Assembly: GCA_947628695.1 (NCBI GenBank)
Contig: CANRAV010000011.1
Span: 1-64,000, forward strand
Reading direction: 5' to 3'
DNA length: 64,000 nt
Origin: an uncultured Clostridia bacterium
GTDB taxonomy: Bacteria > Bacillota > Clostridia > Oscillospirales > CAG-382
The notes under the pieces were generated by a model that was not told where the DNA came from, ran no database searches, and was given only the letters and a program-made list of their open reading frames with translations. A program made the translations under genes and the position numbers. Each line of letters opens with the position of its first letter. The first letter of the stretch is position 1. Below are positions 31,455 through 39,908 of the stretch, piece after piece.

Positions 31455-33013
31455 ACTTCTCCTTTCGTCACGTCTGCTGCGGAAATCGCCGCCGTCACTT
31501 CCTCAAGCAGCTCTTCTTTTTTGGGGATAAGAGATTCGGGTATGCGTTCAAGGTACTGCTTAAAGTTGATATTGCCGCTTTGTAAGAGGGAATTAAGTGT
31601 GTTTATCGCGGCAATTTCGGACCAGTACCCGGACGCACCCGCTTCAACGCGGCAGTCGAACAGAAACGGCCTGTAGCGGCTGAACGGAACGCTTACGTAC
31701 CCGTCTCCGCCTGCCTCGACCAGGCGAAGGTCGTCGTAATACGAGAACACAAAGTCCAGCCATATAAGCCCTATGCTTTCCGCAAAGGCGTAAAGGCTTC
31801 TCCTTATGTTCTCAAGCGGCAGCGACGACGCCTGCTGCAGGGCAATGATTGCAGAGGTGTTTGTCGGGTCCACGTCGCCGAGAGCGGTGTCCGTTGCCCC
31901 CATAAACTCCTTTGTGTGGGCTATTGCAAGGCTAAGCACCTCCAGCATGCCCGACTGCATCTGTCCCGCAGGCAGAACCTTCGCCACGCTGTCCACACTG
32001 CCGTTTACCGCTATGGCCTCGCCCACGCGGTTTGTCCACTTGTCAATGATGGTGGAATCGTACACCACCTTTGAAAACGCTGTGTCCATCATGTGCTTCA
32101 TCGCCATGGCAAAGCCCTTGTTGATGAACACCTGGTTTTCGATAAGCTCCTTCGCAACCGACTCACCGTGCCAGGAGTTCTTGACCGGCGTCCAGTTCAT
32201 AAAGCAAATGGGGTAAAGTGCAAGCGGCGTCGTCGTTTCCGGACATATTACGGCGTTTTTAACTGACTTGCGGTAGCAGACCTTCCCGTTCTCGTCCTTC
32301 CACAGCTTTATAAGGGTCGTACACTTTGTCCCCTCGTTCTCCACCGCGGCAAGGTCGCCGCTTTGGAAGGAGGTGTCGTCATCGGCGCAAATCTTCTTTA
32401 TCTCCGCGTCGGGAACGCCGTTTTCCTTAGCCGCCTTTATAAGCGCGGAAACGTTTTCCCTTGCAGAAATAAGGATGTAAGGCTGTGTCTGCACGTTTTT
32501 GCTGTTGGGGTTGCCGAAGAAGACGTTTGTGTTGTCCACCAGCACCGTGCGGAAGTCGCCCTTAAAGGCCTGTCCTGTCTTTGCCGACGCGTCCCAGTAT
32601 GTGTATGCAACCGCATCTCCGCTAAGGGCGGCGTCCGTTAGGGCGTCGGAAAGCAGGTTGTTAAGCTTTAGCTTTTCCGATTTTGCTTCGATGACTTTAT
32701 TTAAACAGTCGGTTACGGCCGCCGCTTCCTCCTTGGAAACACCGGCAGCCTCCCCGACAGGCGAGGCGTAACTGAAACGTATGGAGGTCTTGTTCTGCAT
32801 GATATTGCTTACGTAGTAGCCGATAACGCGCTTGAACACGTTGAACACGGGCTTCGGCAGCCCGTCGGACTCCACACCCTCCCATTGGTTTCCGCGGTAG
32901 AACCTCTCGTTTCGGTTGACCGTGGAGTAAAGGTCAAGCGCAAAATTGTACTCTCTGCCCTTTTCAAAAAGGGCCCAGTCCTCTGTGCATTCCTTCTTTT
33001 TGTTCTTAAACAT
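31451..33013 (-). CDS. Phage portal protein
   Basis: A 520-aa portal protein forming the DNA entry ring. Signs: NRNERFYRGNQWEGVESDGL near the N-terminus, the membrane-like helix GYYVSNIMQNKTSIRFSYAS, and the late DVDPTNTSAIIALQQASSLP followed by LENIRRSLYAF, typical of portals from Firmicutes phages. It lies 15 bases after TerL. Confidence 0.87.
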   Translation of the reverse strand: MFKNKKKECTEDWALFEKGREYNFALDLYSTVNRNERFYRGNQWEGVESDGLPKPVFNVFKRVIGYYVSNIMQNKTSIRFSYASPVGEAAGVSKEEAAAVTDCLNKVIEAKSEKLKLNNLLSDALTDAALSGDAVAYTYWDASAKTGQAFKGDFRTVLVDNTNVFFGNPNSKNVQTQPYILISARENVSALIKAAKENGVPDAEIKKICADDDTSFQSGDLAAVENEGTKCTTLIKLWKDENGKVCYRKSVKNAVICPETTTPLALYPICFMNWTPVKNSWHGESVAKELIENQVFINKGFAMAMKHMMDTAFSKVVYDSTIIDKWTNRVGEAIAVNGSVDSVAKVLPAGQMQSGMLEVLSLAIAHTKEFMGATDTALGDVDPTNTSAIIALQQASSLPLENIRRSLYAFAESIGLIWLDFVFSYYDDLRLVEAGGDGYVSVPFSRYRPFLFDCRVEAGASGYWSEIAAINTLNSLLQSGNINFKQYLERIPESLIPKKEELLEEVTAAISAADVTKGEV

Positions 33014-33028
33014 AGCTGTTCCTTTCTT

Positions 33029-34381
33029 TTATCTGTAGTCTATGATGCTGCGGTAGGTCTCCTTCTCCGGGGGACTGCCGTCAAAGCTGTAGTAATACGA
33101 AGGCGCCCTTCGCTTTTCCTCCGCCGCCCTCGGCGTGCGGGACATAAGCGCGTACCTAAGCGCCTCCGGGGCGTGCGTTATCTCGTGCGGGGTGTCTGCC
33201 GCGTCCTCCCTTACGTTTTCGTCAAAACGCAGAAGCGGCAGACAGCGTACAAGGTTTTCGCAGCAGTTGAAGATGCATATTCGTCCTTTTCCGTCATCGC
33301 CGCTGTTAAGGTACTCGCGCACCACGCGCCATCCGGTTATCCTCTCGTTGTCGGCTTTTTTAAGACCCGTAAGCCCGTTTTGCGTCATTATCTCCGCACC
33401 GCTTTTTCCGCTCTCCTGCCTTCTGTTCCAAAGGTCGGGCGAGGCAACGGTGTACCGCACGCTCTCCCCGGGCGGCGTAAGACGGCATATCTTTTTCGCC
33501 GCTTCCGAAAGCAAAAGCCCCGGCTCGTACAGTTCGCGGTATACGTAAACTTTCTTATCCGGCGATACGGCAAGCCAAAGGCAGGCCGTCATGTCAAGGC
33601 CGTAGTCAAGCGCGCGGAAGCGCTGCCAAAATGGCGGTATCTCAAACGGAGCACACACGTGCATCTCCTCGCTGAACTCTGGGAAGAACGCCCCTTCAAA
33701 CGAGTTCCAGTCCCCGTAAAGCATCGCCTTCCTTCGCTTTTCGGGAAGTGCCTCCAGCGCCTCTATGTACTCCGGGTTGTGCTTCATCATATAGTCGTTG
33801 TCGTACACAAGCGACTTTATGAACACATAGTTTTCGCTTTTTTCGTTTCCTCTGTACTGCCGGTCGACAAAAAGCCTCTTAAACCAGTCGTGCCCCACCC
33901 CTCCGGGATTCGCCGTAAGAAGCATTCTCGGCGGGTAGGGCTTTTCCATCGCGCCGGAGGCGCGGTTGCACTCCGTAAGGCACTGGTATTGGAAGTAGGT
34001 GAAGTGCGTAGCCTCCTCAAGTCCTATGACCTCGTAGGACTGCCCCTGATACTGCAGCACGTCCGATTCCGCGTCGCAGTACCCAAGCTTTATCCTGCTG
34101 CCGTTGGGGAAGCGGAACTCCTTTTGCACCTCACGGTACTCAACGCTCCCGCCAAGCATCTTTTGTAAGGGGAGAATGTGGTTTTCCCTCAGCTCGCCGA
34201 GGGTACGCCGAAGAAGCAGAATGTTTATCCCCGGGTGCGCAGCGGCAAGCATAACCATCTTCATGCGCATAGCCCAGCTTTTTCCGCCGCCTCTTGCGCC
34301 GCCGTAGGCGGTGTAGCGGGCGGTGGACTCGAAAAACTCCTTCTGCTTTTTGTTGGGCGATATAATAAGCTCGTTCGTCAT
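33029..34381 (-). CDS. Terminase large subunit
   Basis: ATP-driven DNA-packaging motor and nuclease, 450 aa. Walker A-like GGARGGGKSW is at about residues 28-37, with a Walker B region at QSYEVIGLEEATH; the nuclease domain begins around ALDYGLDMTACLWLAVSPD. The closest type by eye is the PBSX/terminase-3 group. It overlaps the TerS gene by ATGA. Confidence 0.93.
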   Translation of the reverse strand: MTNELIISPNKKQKEFFESTARYTAYGGARGGGKSWAMRMKMVMLAAAHPGINILLLRRTLGELRENHILPLQKMLGGSVEYREVQKEFRFPNGSRIKLGYCDAESDVLQYQGQSYEVIGLEEATHFTYFQYQCLTECNRASGAMEKPYPPRMLLTANPGGVGHDWFKRLFVDRQYRGNEKSENYVFIKSLVYDNDYMMKHNPEYIEALEALPEKRRKAMLYGDWNSFEGAFFPEFSEEMHVCAPFEIPPFWQRFRALDYGLDMTACLWLAVSPDKKVYVYRELYEPGLLLSEAAKKICRLTPPGESVRYTVASPDLWNRRQESGKSGAEIMTQNGLTGLKKADNERITGWRVVREYLNSGDDGKGRICIFNCCENLVRCLPLLRFDENVREDAADTPHEITHAPEALRYALMSRTPRAAEEKRRAPSYYYSFDGSPPEKETYRSIIDYR

Positions 34382-34758
34382 TTGGACCAGTTCTTTGCGG
34401 CGCCCTTTATCACAAGGGTCTCTGCTCCGGCGGCCTCTTCGTTTTTGTCGCGGTAGCCGTGGTTGTTTTTAAGGTCAAAAGAAAGCACCGCCGGCGGCAG
34501 CTTGCCGTGGAAGGCAAGCTGCTTCTTTATCCGCGCTATTTTGTTCCGTGCAAGCCGAAGCTCGAACCCGTAAAGCTTGTTCTTCTCCAGGGCAAAAAGC
34601 CCTTCACGCGTCGTCCCCAGGTATTCCGCCAAAGACTCTATGTCCGCAACCTCGTCGGCGTTTTCGCGAAGAAAGTCTTCAAAGTAATTTGAAAGCTTTT
34701 TTCTGCAGTCGTCTTCGTTTAAAAAAACCGCCTCCTCGGGCGGTATGCGTCTTTTCAT
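34378..34758 (-). CDS. Terminase small subunit
   Basis: A 126-aa protein with a helix-turn-helix-like middle (DIESLAEYLGTTREGLFALE) and the phrase FDLKNNHGYRDKNEE, typical of small terminases that recognise phage DNA. First gene of the head module. No clear promoter was found in the 120 bases upstream. Confidence 0.82.
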   Translation of the reverse strand: MKRRIPPEEAVFLNEDDCRKKLSNYFEDFLRENADEVADIESLAEYLGTTREGLFALEKNKLYGFELRLARNKIARIKKQLAFHGKLPPAVLSFDLKNNHGYRDKNEEAAGAETLVIKGAAKNWSK

Positions 34759-34875
34759 TTTTTTCTTGTCTCTCCTTCGTGCTTTGCGTATCTCTCCCTT
34801 ACGCCTTCAGTTTAACACGCGTCCTTTTGAATTTCATCCCGTTTTTGTCCCGTCTTTTTCTCACTTTTTTCTCTC

Positions 34876-34904
34876 TTGACTGTTTATGAACTTTGTTGTA
34901 AAAT
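34876..34904 (+). promoter_or_regulatory. Promoter of the GtrA-family gene
   Basis: TTGACT (34876-34881) and TAAAAT (34899-34904, preceded by TG) are 17 bases apart, about 30 bases before the ATG. Confidence 0.78.
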
Positions 34905-34934
34905 ATATGGGAAGCAGACAAAGGGGGCTTTTAT

Positions 34935-35366
34935 ATGCAAAAGATAAAGGAGCTTGTGAAAAAGCTTTGGAACTTCGCCTTCCACACAGAGGGCGGGCTG
35001 TACCTCGTTTTCGGCGTGCTTACAACGCTTGTGTCCCTTGCGGCCTATTACATATCGCAGTTTGCCTTCGGCGAAAGGGCATTGATTTCCACGGTCATAA
35101 AAAACGTCGCCGGCATACTGTTTGCATATTTTACCAACCGCGGCCTTGTCTTCGGCAGCACAGCAAAGGGCACCCAAAAATTGTACGAGTTTGTAAAATT
35201 CACCGCCTCCCGCCTCTTTACCTTTGCGCTTGACATGCTTTTGACCTTCCTTCTGTGGACGAAGCTTGGGATGAACTCCAATTTGGTAGGTCTTCTTACA
35301 ACGGTCATCGTAATAATACTGAACTACGTTTTAAGCAAGCTTTTTGTGTTCACAAAAAAGAAGTGA
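34935..35366 (+). CDS. GtrA-family membrane protein
   Basis: A four-helix membrane protein of 143 aa. The family is linked to flipping or moving undecaprenyl-linked sugars for cell-surface polysaccharides. Family words are seen: LYLVFGVLTTLVSLAAYYIS, a central YFTNRGLVFGS, and the end YVLSKLFVFTKKK. No glycosyltransferase is beside it. It is transcribed divergently from the phage module. Confidence 0.88.
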   Translation: MQKIKELVKKLWNFAFHTEGGLYLVFGVLTTLVSLAAYYISQFAFGERALISTVIKNVAGILFAYFTNRGLVFGSTAKGTQKLYEFVKFTASRLFTFALDMLLTFLLWTKLGMNSNLVGLLTTVIVIILNYVLSKLFVFTKKK

Positions 35367-35430
35367 TTCGGCATCTTGCACAAAACGGCGCTGCCCTTTT
35401 TGTGCAAAAGCAAAAATGTTAAAATTAGCC

Positions 35431-35459
35431 TTTACTGTTGGGGCAAAAGGTGCTATAAT
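35431..35459 (+). promoter_or_regulatory. Promoter of the substrate-binding protein gene
   Basis: TTTACT (35431-35436) and TATAAT (35454-35459) are 17 bases apart, about 48 bases before the ATG at 35508. Confidence 0.75.
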
Positions 35460-35507
35460 AAGAACGCCGACTTGTGCATATTTGTAGCATTTTATCCGGA
35501 GGTAGAA

Positions 35508-37316
35508 ATGAAAAAGTTTATTTGCATATTGCTTGTCGCCGTTATGGCGGTGGGCCTTGTTTCCTGCGGTTCAACGCTGAAGGAGGGCGAGAAGGGCGCA
35601 ATGATTAAGATGTGCCTTACCACCTTGCCGGACACATTTGACCCCTCAGCTTACGCCATAGATGCGGACTGTGCAAAGGTGTACAGCCTTATGTATATGG
35701 GTCTTACAACTCTTAACTCCAAGGGCGAGCTTTCAAAGGGTCTTGCCTATGACTGGGGCTATTATTACGACGACATCTACGAAGAAGATAAAATGTACTT
35801 CGAAATGTACGACACCGGCTGGAGTGACGGCAGGCGTGTCTCTTCAAGTGACTTTTTGTATGCTTGGGATCGCATCCTTTCGCCGGAAAGCAACAGCCCC
35901 TACGCGTCCCTTCTTTACCCGATAAAGAACGCCAAGGCGGTTAAGATGGGCGACATGACCAGTGACGATTTGGGTCTTGCCGCTGCGGACGATACGAGGA
36001 TAGAGATAACGTTTGAGGACGGGTATGTAAAGGGCAACGGCGACGACGTTGCAAAGCAGTTTGCAACAACCGTTGCAAACATTGCCTTCGCTCCTCTGCG
36101 TGAGGATAAGGTCGACGCGGACTGGACGACAAGCTTTGCAATAACCGAGGTTATGAGCTGCGGCCCCTTCGCGCTTCGCGGATACAACAACACCTCCGAC
36201 CTGCGCGAGCTGGAGCTTGAGAGGAACACCTTCTATCGCCGTGACGACGAGGACGAGGACGAACCTCTTGACGCGTTCGTTGTTCCCTACAAGATCATTT
36301 TCACCTACGACCCCGAAAACGGCGAGCTTGCAAAGGCTTCCGAGCAGTACGACAACGGTGAAGTTTTCTACCTTGCGGAGTTTAATAAAGACACCTATGC
36401 GAAATACAGCGGCATCAAGTCCGCAGACAACCTTTCAAGCTATGTGTACTACTTCAACACGGCGAACGAGACGCTGTCGGACGCACGCGTAAGGAAGGCC
36501 TTAAGCCTTGCAATAGACAGGACAAAGGTTGCGGAGATCGTCGGCTGCGGCGCTGTTCCTGCTACCGGCTTTGTGCCGAGCGGCGTGTTTGCCTCGGGCA
36601 GCAGCAAGGGCTCCGGCTTCAACAGTGAAAGCGGCGTTTACTCTGCCTCTGCCGATATGGACGGCGCAAGGGCGCTTCTCAAAGAGGCGGGCGTCAGCGG
36701 CGGCAGCTTTGCGATAACCTATATTAACGAGCTTGAAAGCGACGTAAACAAGCAGGTGGCGGAATATGTCGCCGGCGTTTGGAAGGAGCTTGGCTTTAAC
36801 GTAAGCACAAACCCGCTTGCATGCCGTGTCGGCTCCACAAGCAAGGCTATAAGGGAAGTGCTTGCCAATGCGGACGGCGCACAGTTTGACGTTTTGGCTG
36901 TTGACCTTGCCATGTCCTCCGTCAATGCAGAGGCGTACCTTGTTCAGTTTGCGGAGGGGTACAGCGGCAACACCGTTACGGAGACGGACGGCGGCCTTTC
37001 CAACCCGCATTTCACCGGCTTCAGCGATGAAGAGTACGAAAATCTCGCATCGCAGGTTGTGGCAGAGTCCGACGGCAAAGCAAGGGCTTCTCTCCTTCAC
37101 GAGATGGAGAAGCAGCTTGCCGACAAGTGCCCTGCAACGGCGCTCACCTTCGGCAAGAACAGCTATGTCGCATCCTCCAAGCTTTCCGATTACGGCACGT
37201 ACTACAACGGCGCTCCCACCTTCTTCGAGACGGAGCTTAAGGGCTGGCGTGATATAAACAAGCAGATAGAGGCAGAGGAAGCCGCAAAGGAAGAAGCGGC
37301 CAAAAACGAGGAATAA
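35508..37316 (+). CDS. ABC-type peptide/solute-binding lipoprotein (family 5)
   Basis: A 602-aa extracytoplasmic lipoprotein; the lipobox (LVSCG) is near residue 20. The SBP_bac_5 pattern is clear: LTTLPDTFDPSAYAIDADCA, the SDGRRVSSSDFLYAWDRILS segment, SYVYYFNTANETLSDARVRK and ALSLAIDRTKV. It would bind oligopeptides or similar ligands for an ABC importer. No permease or ATPase genes are adjacent, so it either serves a transporter encoded elsewhere or acts as a stand-alone receptor. The tail EAAKEEAAKNEE is acidic. CCGGAGG supports the start. Confidence 0.9.
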   Translation: MKKFICILLVAVMAVGLVSCGSTLKEGEKGAMIKMCLTTLPDTFDPSAYAIDADCAKVYSLMYMGLTTLNSKGELSKGLAYDWGYYYDDIYEEDKMYFEMYDTGWSDGRRVSSSDFLYAWDRILSPESNSPYASLLYPIKNAKAVKMGDMTSDDLGLAAADDTRIEITFEDGYVKGNGDDVAKQFATTVANIAFAPLREDKVDADWTTSFAITEVMSCGPFALRGYNNTSDLRELELERNTFYRRDDEDEDEPLDAFVVPYKIIFTYDPENGELAKASEQYDNGEVFYLAEFNKDTYAKYSGIKSADNLSSYVYYFNTANETLSDARVRKALSLAIDRTKVAEIVGCGAVPATGFVPSGVFASGSSKGSGFNSESGVYSASADMDGARALLKEAGVSGGSFAITYINELESDVNKQVAEYVAGVWKELGFNVSTNPLACRVGSTSKAIREVLANADGAQFDVLAVDLAMSSVNAEAYLVQFAEGYSGNTVTETDGGLSNPHFTGFSDEEYENLASQVVAESDGKARASLLHEMEKQLADKCPATALTFGKNSYVASSKLSDYGTYYNGAPTFFETELKGWRDINKQIEAEEAAKEEAAKNEE

Positions 37317-37346
37317 CACCTGTTTACAAAACCCAAAACAAAAACC

Positions 37347-37378
37347 GGCGGGGACGGTAATTCGTCCCCGCCTTCTTT
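37347..37378. terminator. Terminator between substrate-binding protein and amidase genes
   Basis: A perfect 10-bp GC stem (GGCGGGGACG / CGTCCCCGCC) with a 6-base loop and TTCTTT after it, between convergent genes. Confidence 0.82.
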
Positions 37379-37389
37379 GCGAAAAGCGG

Positions 37390-38142
37390 TTACACCTCTT
37401 TAATGTACTTTGCAAAAGCGTAGCCCTGCAAATCCCCGCGGCGCACTAAGTACCAGTCGCCCTCTCTTGTAAGGAGCGTAAGGGAAGCGCCGTTCGGCGC
37501 CTGTCCTATCACGTCGGCCCCAAGGCTCGGCGCGCAGCGTATGTTAAGCCTTCCTCCTCCGGTAGAGACCCTTCCTTCGCCGATAACGCCGACGTCCCCG
37601 GGCGTCTTAAATGGGACGTTTAAGTACTCCGCGACGGAAAGAGACAAAGCGTTTGCAATCTGCGGCAGGCTTTCCCGTATCCATTCCGCGTCCTCCGCGT
37701 TGTCGTGGTACCCGATCTCGGCAAGCACCGCAGGCGCGCGGGTAAGCCTAAGCTCTGCAAGCGTGGTGCTTGGAACGGTGCGCACCCTTTCGGGGTAGGG
37801 GTAGATCGCCGCAAGGTTGGATGCGACCACCTCCGCCGCCTTTTTCCCCGCAGTGCTGCCTTGGTAGTAGTAAACGTCTATGCCTCGCTGACCGCCGACA
37901 TTGGCCGGGCCGGAAGCGTTCGTGTGCATGGCAAGGTGCAGGTTGTAGCTTCCGGCGTTGGATTCCGCAATGGCGCCGTTTACGCGTTGGTTCGGGTCGT
38001 TCCTTCCGAAGCTTATGCCGGAGGCGGTGAGATAAGGCTCCATATAATCGGCGACGAGATTCATGTAGTATTCCTCGCTGCCCTCGCCGTCATAGTAAAG
38101 GTTGTATTCCTGTGTAGACGGGCTTAAAAAAACCGATGGCAC
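37390..38142 (-). CDS. N-acetylmuramoyl-L-alanine amidase with SH3-like domain
   Basis: A 250-aa Amidase_3-type cell-wall hydrolase. The amidase domain (about 1-175) has GSEEYYMNLVADYMEPYL, the ligand region NLHLAMHTNAS and the catalytic region PAVLAEIGYHDNAEDAEW; a C-terminal SH3-like domain (about 195-250, LNIRCAPSLGADVIG) follows. The first zinc His found in classic members is not seen in SPSTQEYN. There is no signal peptide, a feature shared with phage endolysins, yet it lies 3 kb from the head module, beyond two plus-strand genes. Either a host or a phage-derived origin is possible. Confidence 0.82.
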   Translation of the reverse strand: MPSVFLSPSTQEYNLYYDGEGSEEYYMNLVADYMEPYLTASGISFGRNDPNQRVNGAIAESNAGSYNLHLAMHTNASGPANVGGQRGIDVYYYQGSTAGKKAAEVVASNLAAIYPYPERVRTVPSTTLAELRLTRAPAVLAEIGYHDNAEDAEWIRESLPQIANALSLSVAEYLNVPFKTPGDVGVIGEGRVSTGGGRLNIRCAPSLGADVIGQAPNGASLTLLTREGDWYLVRRGDLQGYAFAKYIKEV

Positions 38143-38209
38143 TGTAAAGACCTCCTTCTGCTACACATTATACGCTCCCGCCCCTGCCTTTGACACGGGC
38201 TTATTTTTG

Positions 38210-38238
38210 TTGACAACAAGCGAGACCTGTGTTATAAT
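38210..38238 (+). promoter_or_regulatory. Promoter of the PASTA/GHL10 lipoprotein gene
   Basis: TTGACA (38210-38215) and TATAAT (38233-38238) are 17 bases apart, about 48 bases before the ATG. Confidence 0.9.
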
Positions 38239-38286
38239 GAACTAACAAATTAACGGCGTAAAATGCGCCGAGGGAGAGGACAAGAT

Positions 38287-39858
38287 ATGAAAAAATTTAT
38301 GTGTCTGCTTCTTGCAGCGCTCATGCTTTTTGCAACTGCCTGCTCCGGCAGCGGCGACGGCGAGAAGGGCGACGCTTCTGCGGATTCCGTGGCGGAGCTT
38401 TCGTCCGGTGACACCGCAGCCGTGGCGGATAAGATAACCGTTCCGGACATAACCGGCAAATCCCGCGAGGAAGCGGAAAAGATGCTTTCCGACGCCGGCT
38501 TTACCGTAAAGGTTAAGGAGAAGCCCTATGACGACGTACCGGAGGGCGAGGTCGCGGAGATAGACCTTAAAGTCGGCGAAAGCTACGACAAGGGCACAAA
38601 GGTTTGGCTTTTCGTCTCCACCGGCAAAAGCCTTGCCGCCTCTACGCTGGAGTATAAGCAAAGCGCGCTTGTAGAGTCAAGGGAGAAGCTTGAACAGGGC
38701 GCGAACAGCGACTATGAGCCTATTAACTATACGTTCATGCGCGCATGCTGGCTTTCGCAGTACGACATGGGCGACGTATACTGCAAAGGCGGGCTTCAGC
38801 GCGACGAGGAGGAATTCCGCGCCCTTATAAAGGAGCTGTTTTCCGCCATTGCCGACCGAGGCATAAACACGCTGATAGTGCAGCTTCGCCCGAACGGCGA
38901 CAGCTTCTATCCTTCGGAGTATTACTGTCCGTCCAACTACGTTACCGGCGGCTACTACATCGACTTTAAGTACGACCCCCTGACAATAATGGTTGAGGAG
39001 GCGCACGCGCTTAAGCTGAGCATACACGGCTGGATTAACCCCATGCGCTGCATGGAGCCGAGCCTTATAAACGGCGTCAACATAAGCTACGGCGTCCGCA
39101 AGTTCGAGCAGGAGCATCCCGGCGACTATATCGTGGAATACAACGGCAGATACTACCTTAACCCCGGCAGGGAAGAGGTTCGCCAGCTTATCATCGACGG
39201 CGCTGCGGAAATCGTCAGGTATCACGACGTTGACGGCGTACATATGGACGACTACTTCTATCCCACGGGCGACAGATCCTTTGACAAGCAGTCGTACGAG
39301 GATCAGAAGGACGAGTACGTGGACGTTCCCTTCTTCCGCAAGGACAGCCTTAACAAGCTTGTAAGCGGCATCTATTCCGCAGTCAAGGCGGAGAATCCGA
39401 AGGTAATGTTCGGCATCTCTCCCGCGGGGAACATCACCAACGTCAGGAACGCAAGCGCGGACATAGACACCTGGCTTTCTCACGAGGGCTATGTCGACTA
39501 CATCATGCCGCAGCTTTACTTCGGCCTTGAAAACGGCAATTCCTCCTACGACACACTGTACGATAAATGGAGCGACCTTGTAAAGGTCGACACAATCCGC
39601 ATGATCCCAGGGCTTACCCTTCAGCACGCGGCGGAGGGTGCCACCGGCAAGTCCACGGCGGAGTGGAACACTCAAAAGGACGTGCTTAAGCGCTCTGTAC
39701 AGTATTCGTACAAGAAGGGGAACTGCAGCGGATTTTCGCTGTTCTCGCTGTCATATATCTTAGGGCCTACCACCTGTACCGAAACGCCTACCACAAAGAA
39801 GGAGCTTGACAACCTCTTCGAGTTTGCCATGACAGTTCCGTGTGACGAATTAAAGTAA
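38287..39858 (+). CDS. Lipoprotein with PASTA domain and GHL10 glycosidase-like domain
   Basis: A 523-aa lipoprotein; the lipobox (ATACS) is near residue 19. A PASTA domain (about 50-118: ITVPDITGKSREEAEKMLSD) should bind peptidoglycan or muropeptides. The rest (about 145-515) is a GHL10/DUF187 TIM-barrel glycosidase-like domain: NTLIVQLRPNGDSFYPSEY, HGWINPMRCMEPS, VDGVHMDDYFYPTGDRSF (a likely active-site Asp pair) and YVDYIMPQLYFGLENGNSSY. It probably acts on cell-wall or surface glycans outside the cell. The PASTA-plus-GHL10 order is less common than GHL10 alone. ATG 38287 follows a GGGAGAGGA site. Confidence 0.88.
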   Translation: MKKFMCLLLAALMLFATACSGSGDGEKGDASADSVAELSSGDTAAVADKITVPDITGKSREEAEKMLSDAGFTVKVKEKPYDDVPEGEVAEIDLKVGESYDKGTKVWLFVSTGKSLAASTLEYKQSALVESREKLEQGANSDYEPINYTFMRACWLSQYDMGDVYCKGGLQRDEEEFRALIKELFSAIADRGINTLIVQLRPNGDSFYPSEYYCPSNYVTGGYYIDFKYDPLTIMVEEAHALKLSIHGWINPMRCMEPSLINGVNISYGVRKFEQEHPGDYIVEYNGRYYLNPGREEVRQLIIDGAAEIVRYHDVDGVHMDDYFYPTGDRSFDKQSYEDQKDEYVDVPFFRKDSLNKLVSGIYSAVKAENPKVMFGISPAGNITNVRNASADIDTWLSHEGYVDYIMPQLYFGLENGNSSYDTLYDKWSDLVKVDTIRMIPGLTLQHAAEGATGKSTAEWNTQKDVLKRSVQYSYKKGNCSGFSLFSLSYILGPTTCTETPTTKKELDNLFEFAMTVPCDELK

Positions 39859-39865
39859 AAAACAT

Positions 39866-39898
39866 ACGGCGCTTCCGAAAATCGGAAGCGCCGTTACT
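39866..39898. terminator. Terminator between convergent genes
   Basis: A 13-bp perfect stem (ACGGCGCTTCCGA / TCGGAAGCGCCGT) with a 3-base loop and T-rich sequence after it. Confidence 0.88.
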
Positions 39899-39908
39899 TT
39901 ATCTTAAA

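Noticed and set aside
32885-34168. A 427-codon plus-strand frame opposite TerL and portal genes
   Set aside because: It is antisense to two recognisable phage genes and has no family features. Similar shadows occur at 29810-30940 and 28351-29175.
37390-38142. The amidase considered as the lysin of the head module
   Set aside because: It lacks a signal peptide as endolysins do, but two plus-strand host-type genes with their own promoters separate it from the module, and no holin is present. The link remains unproven.
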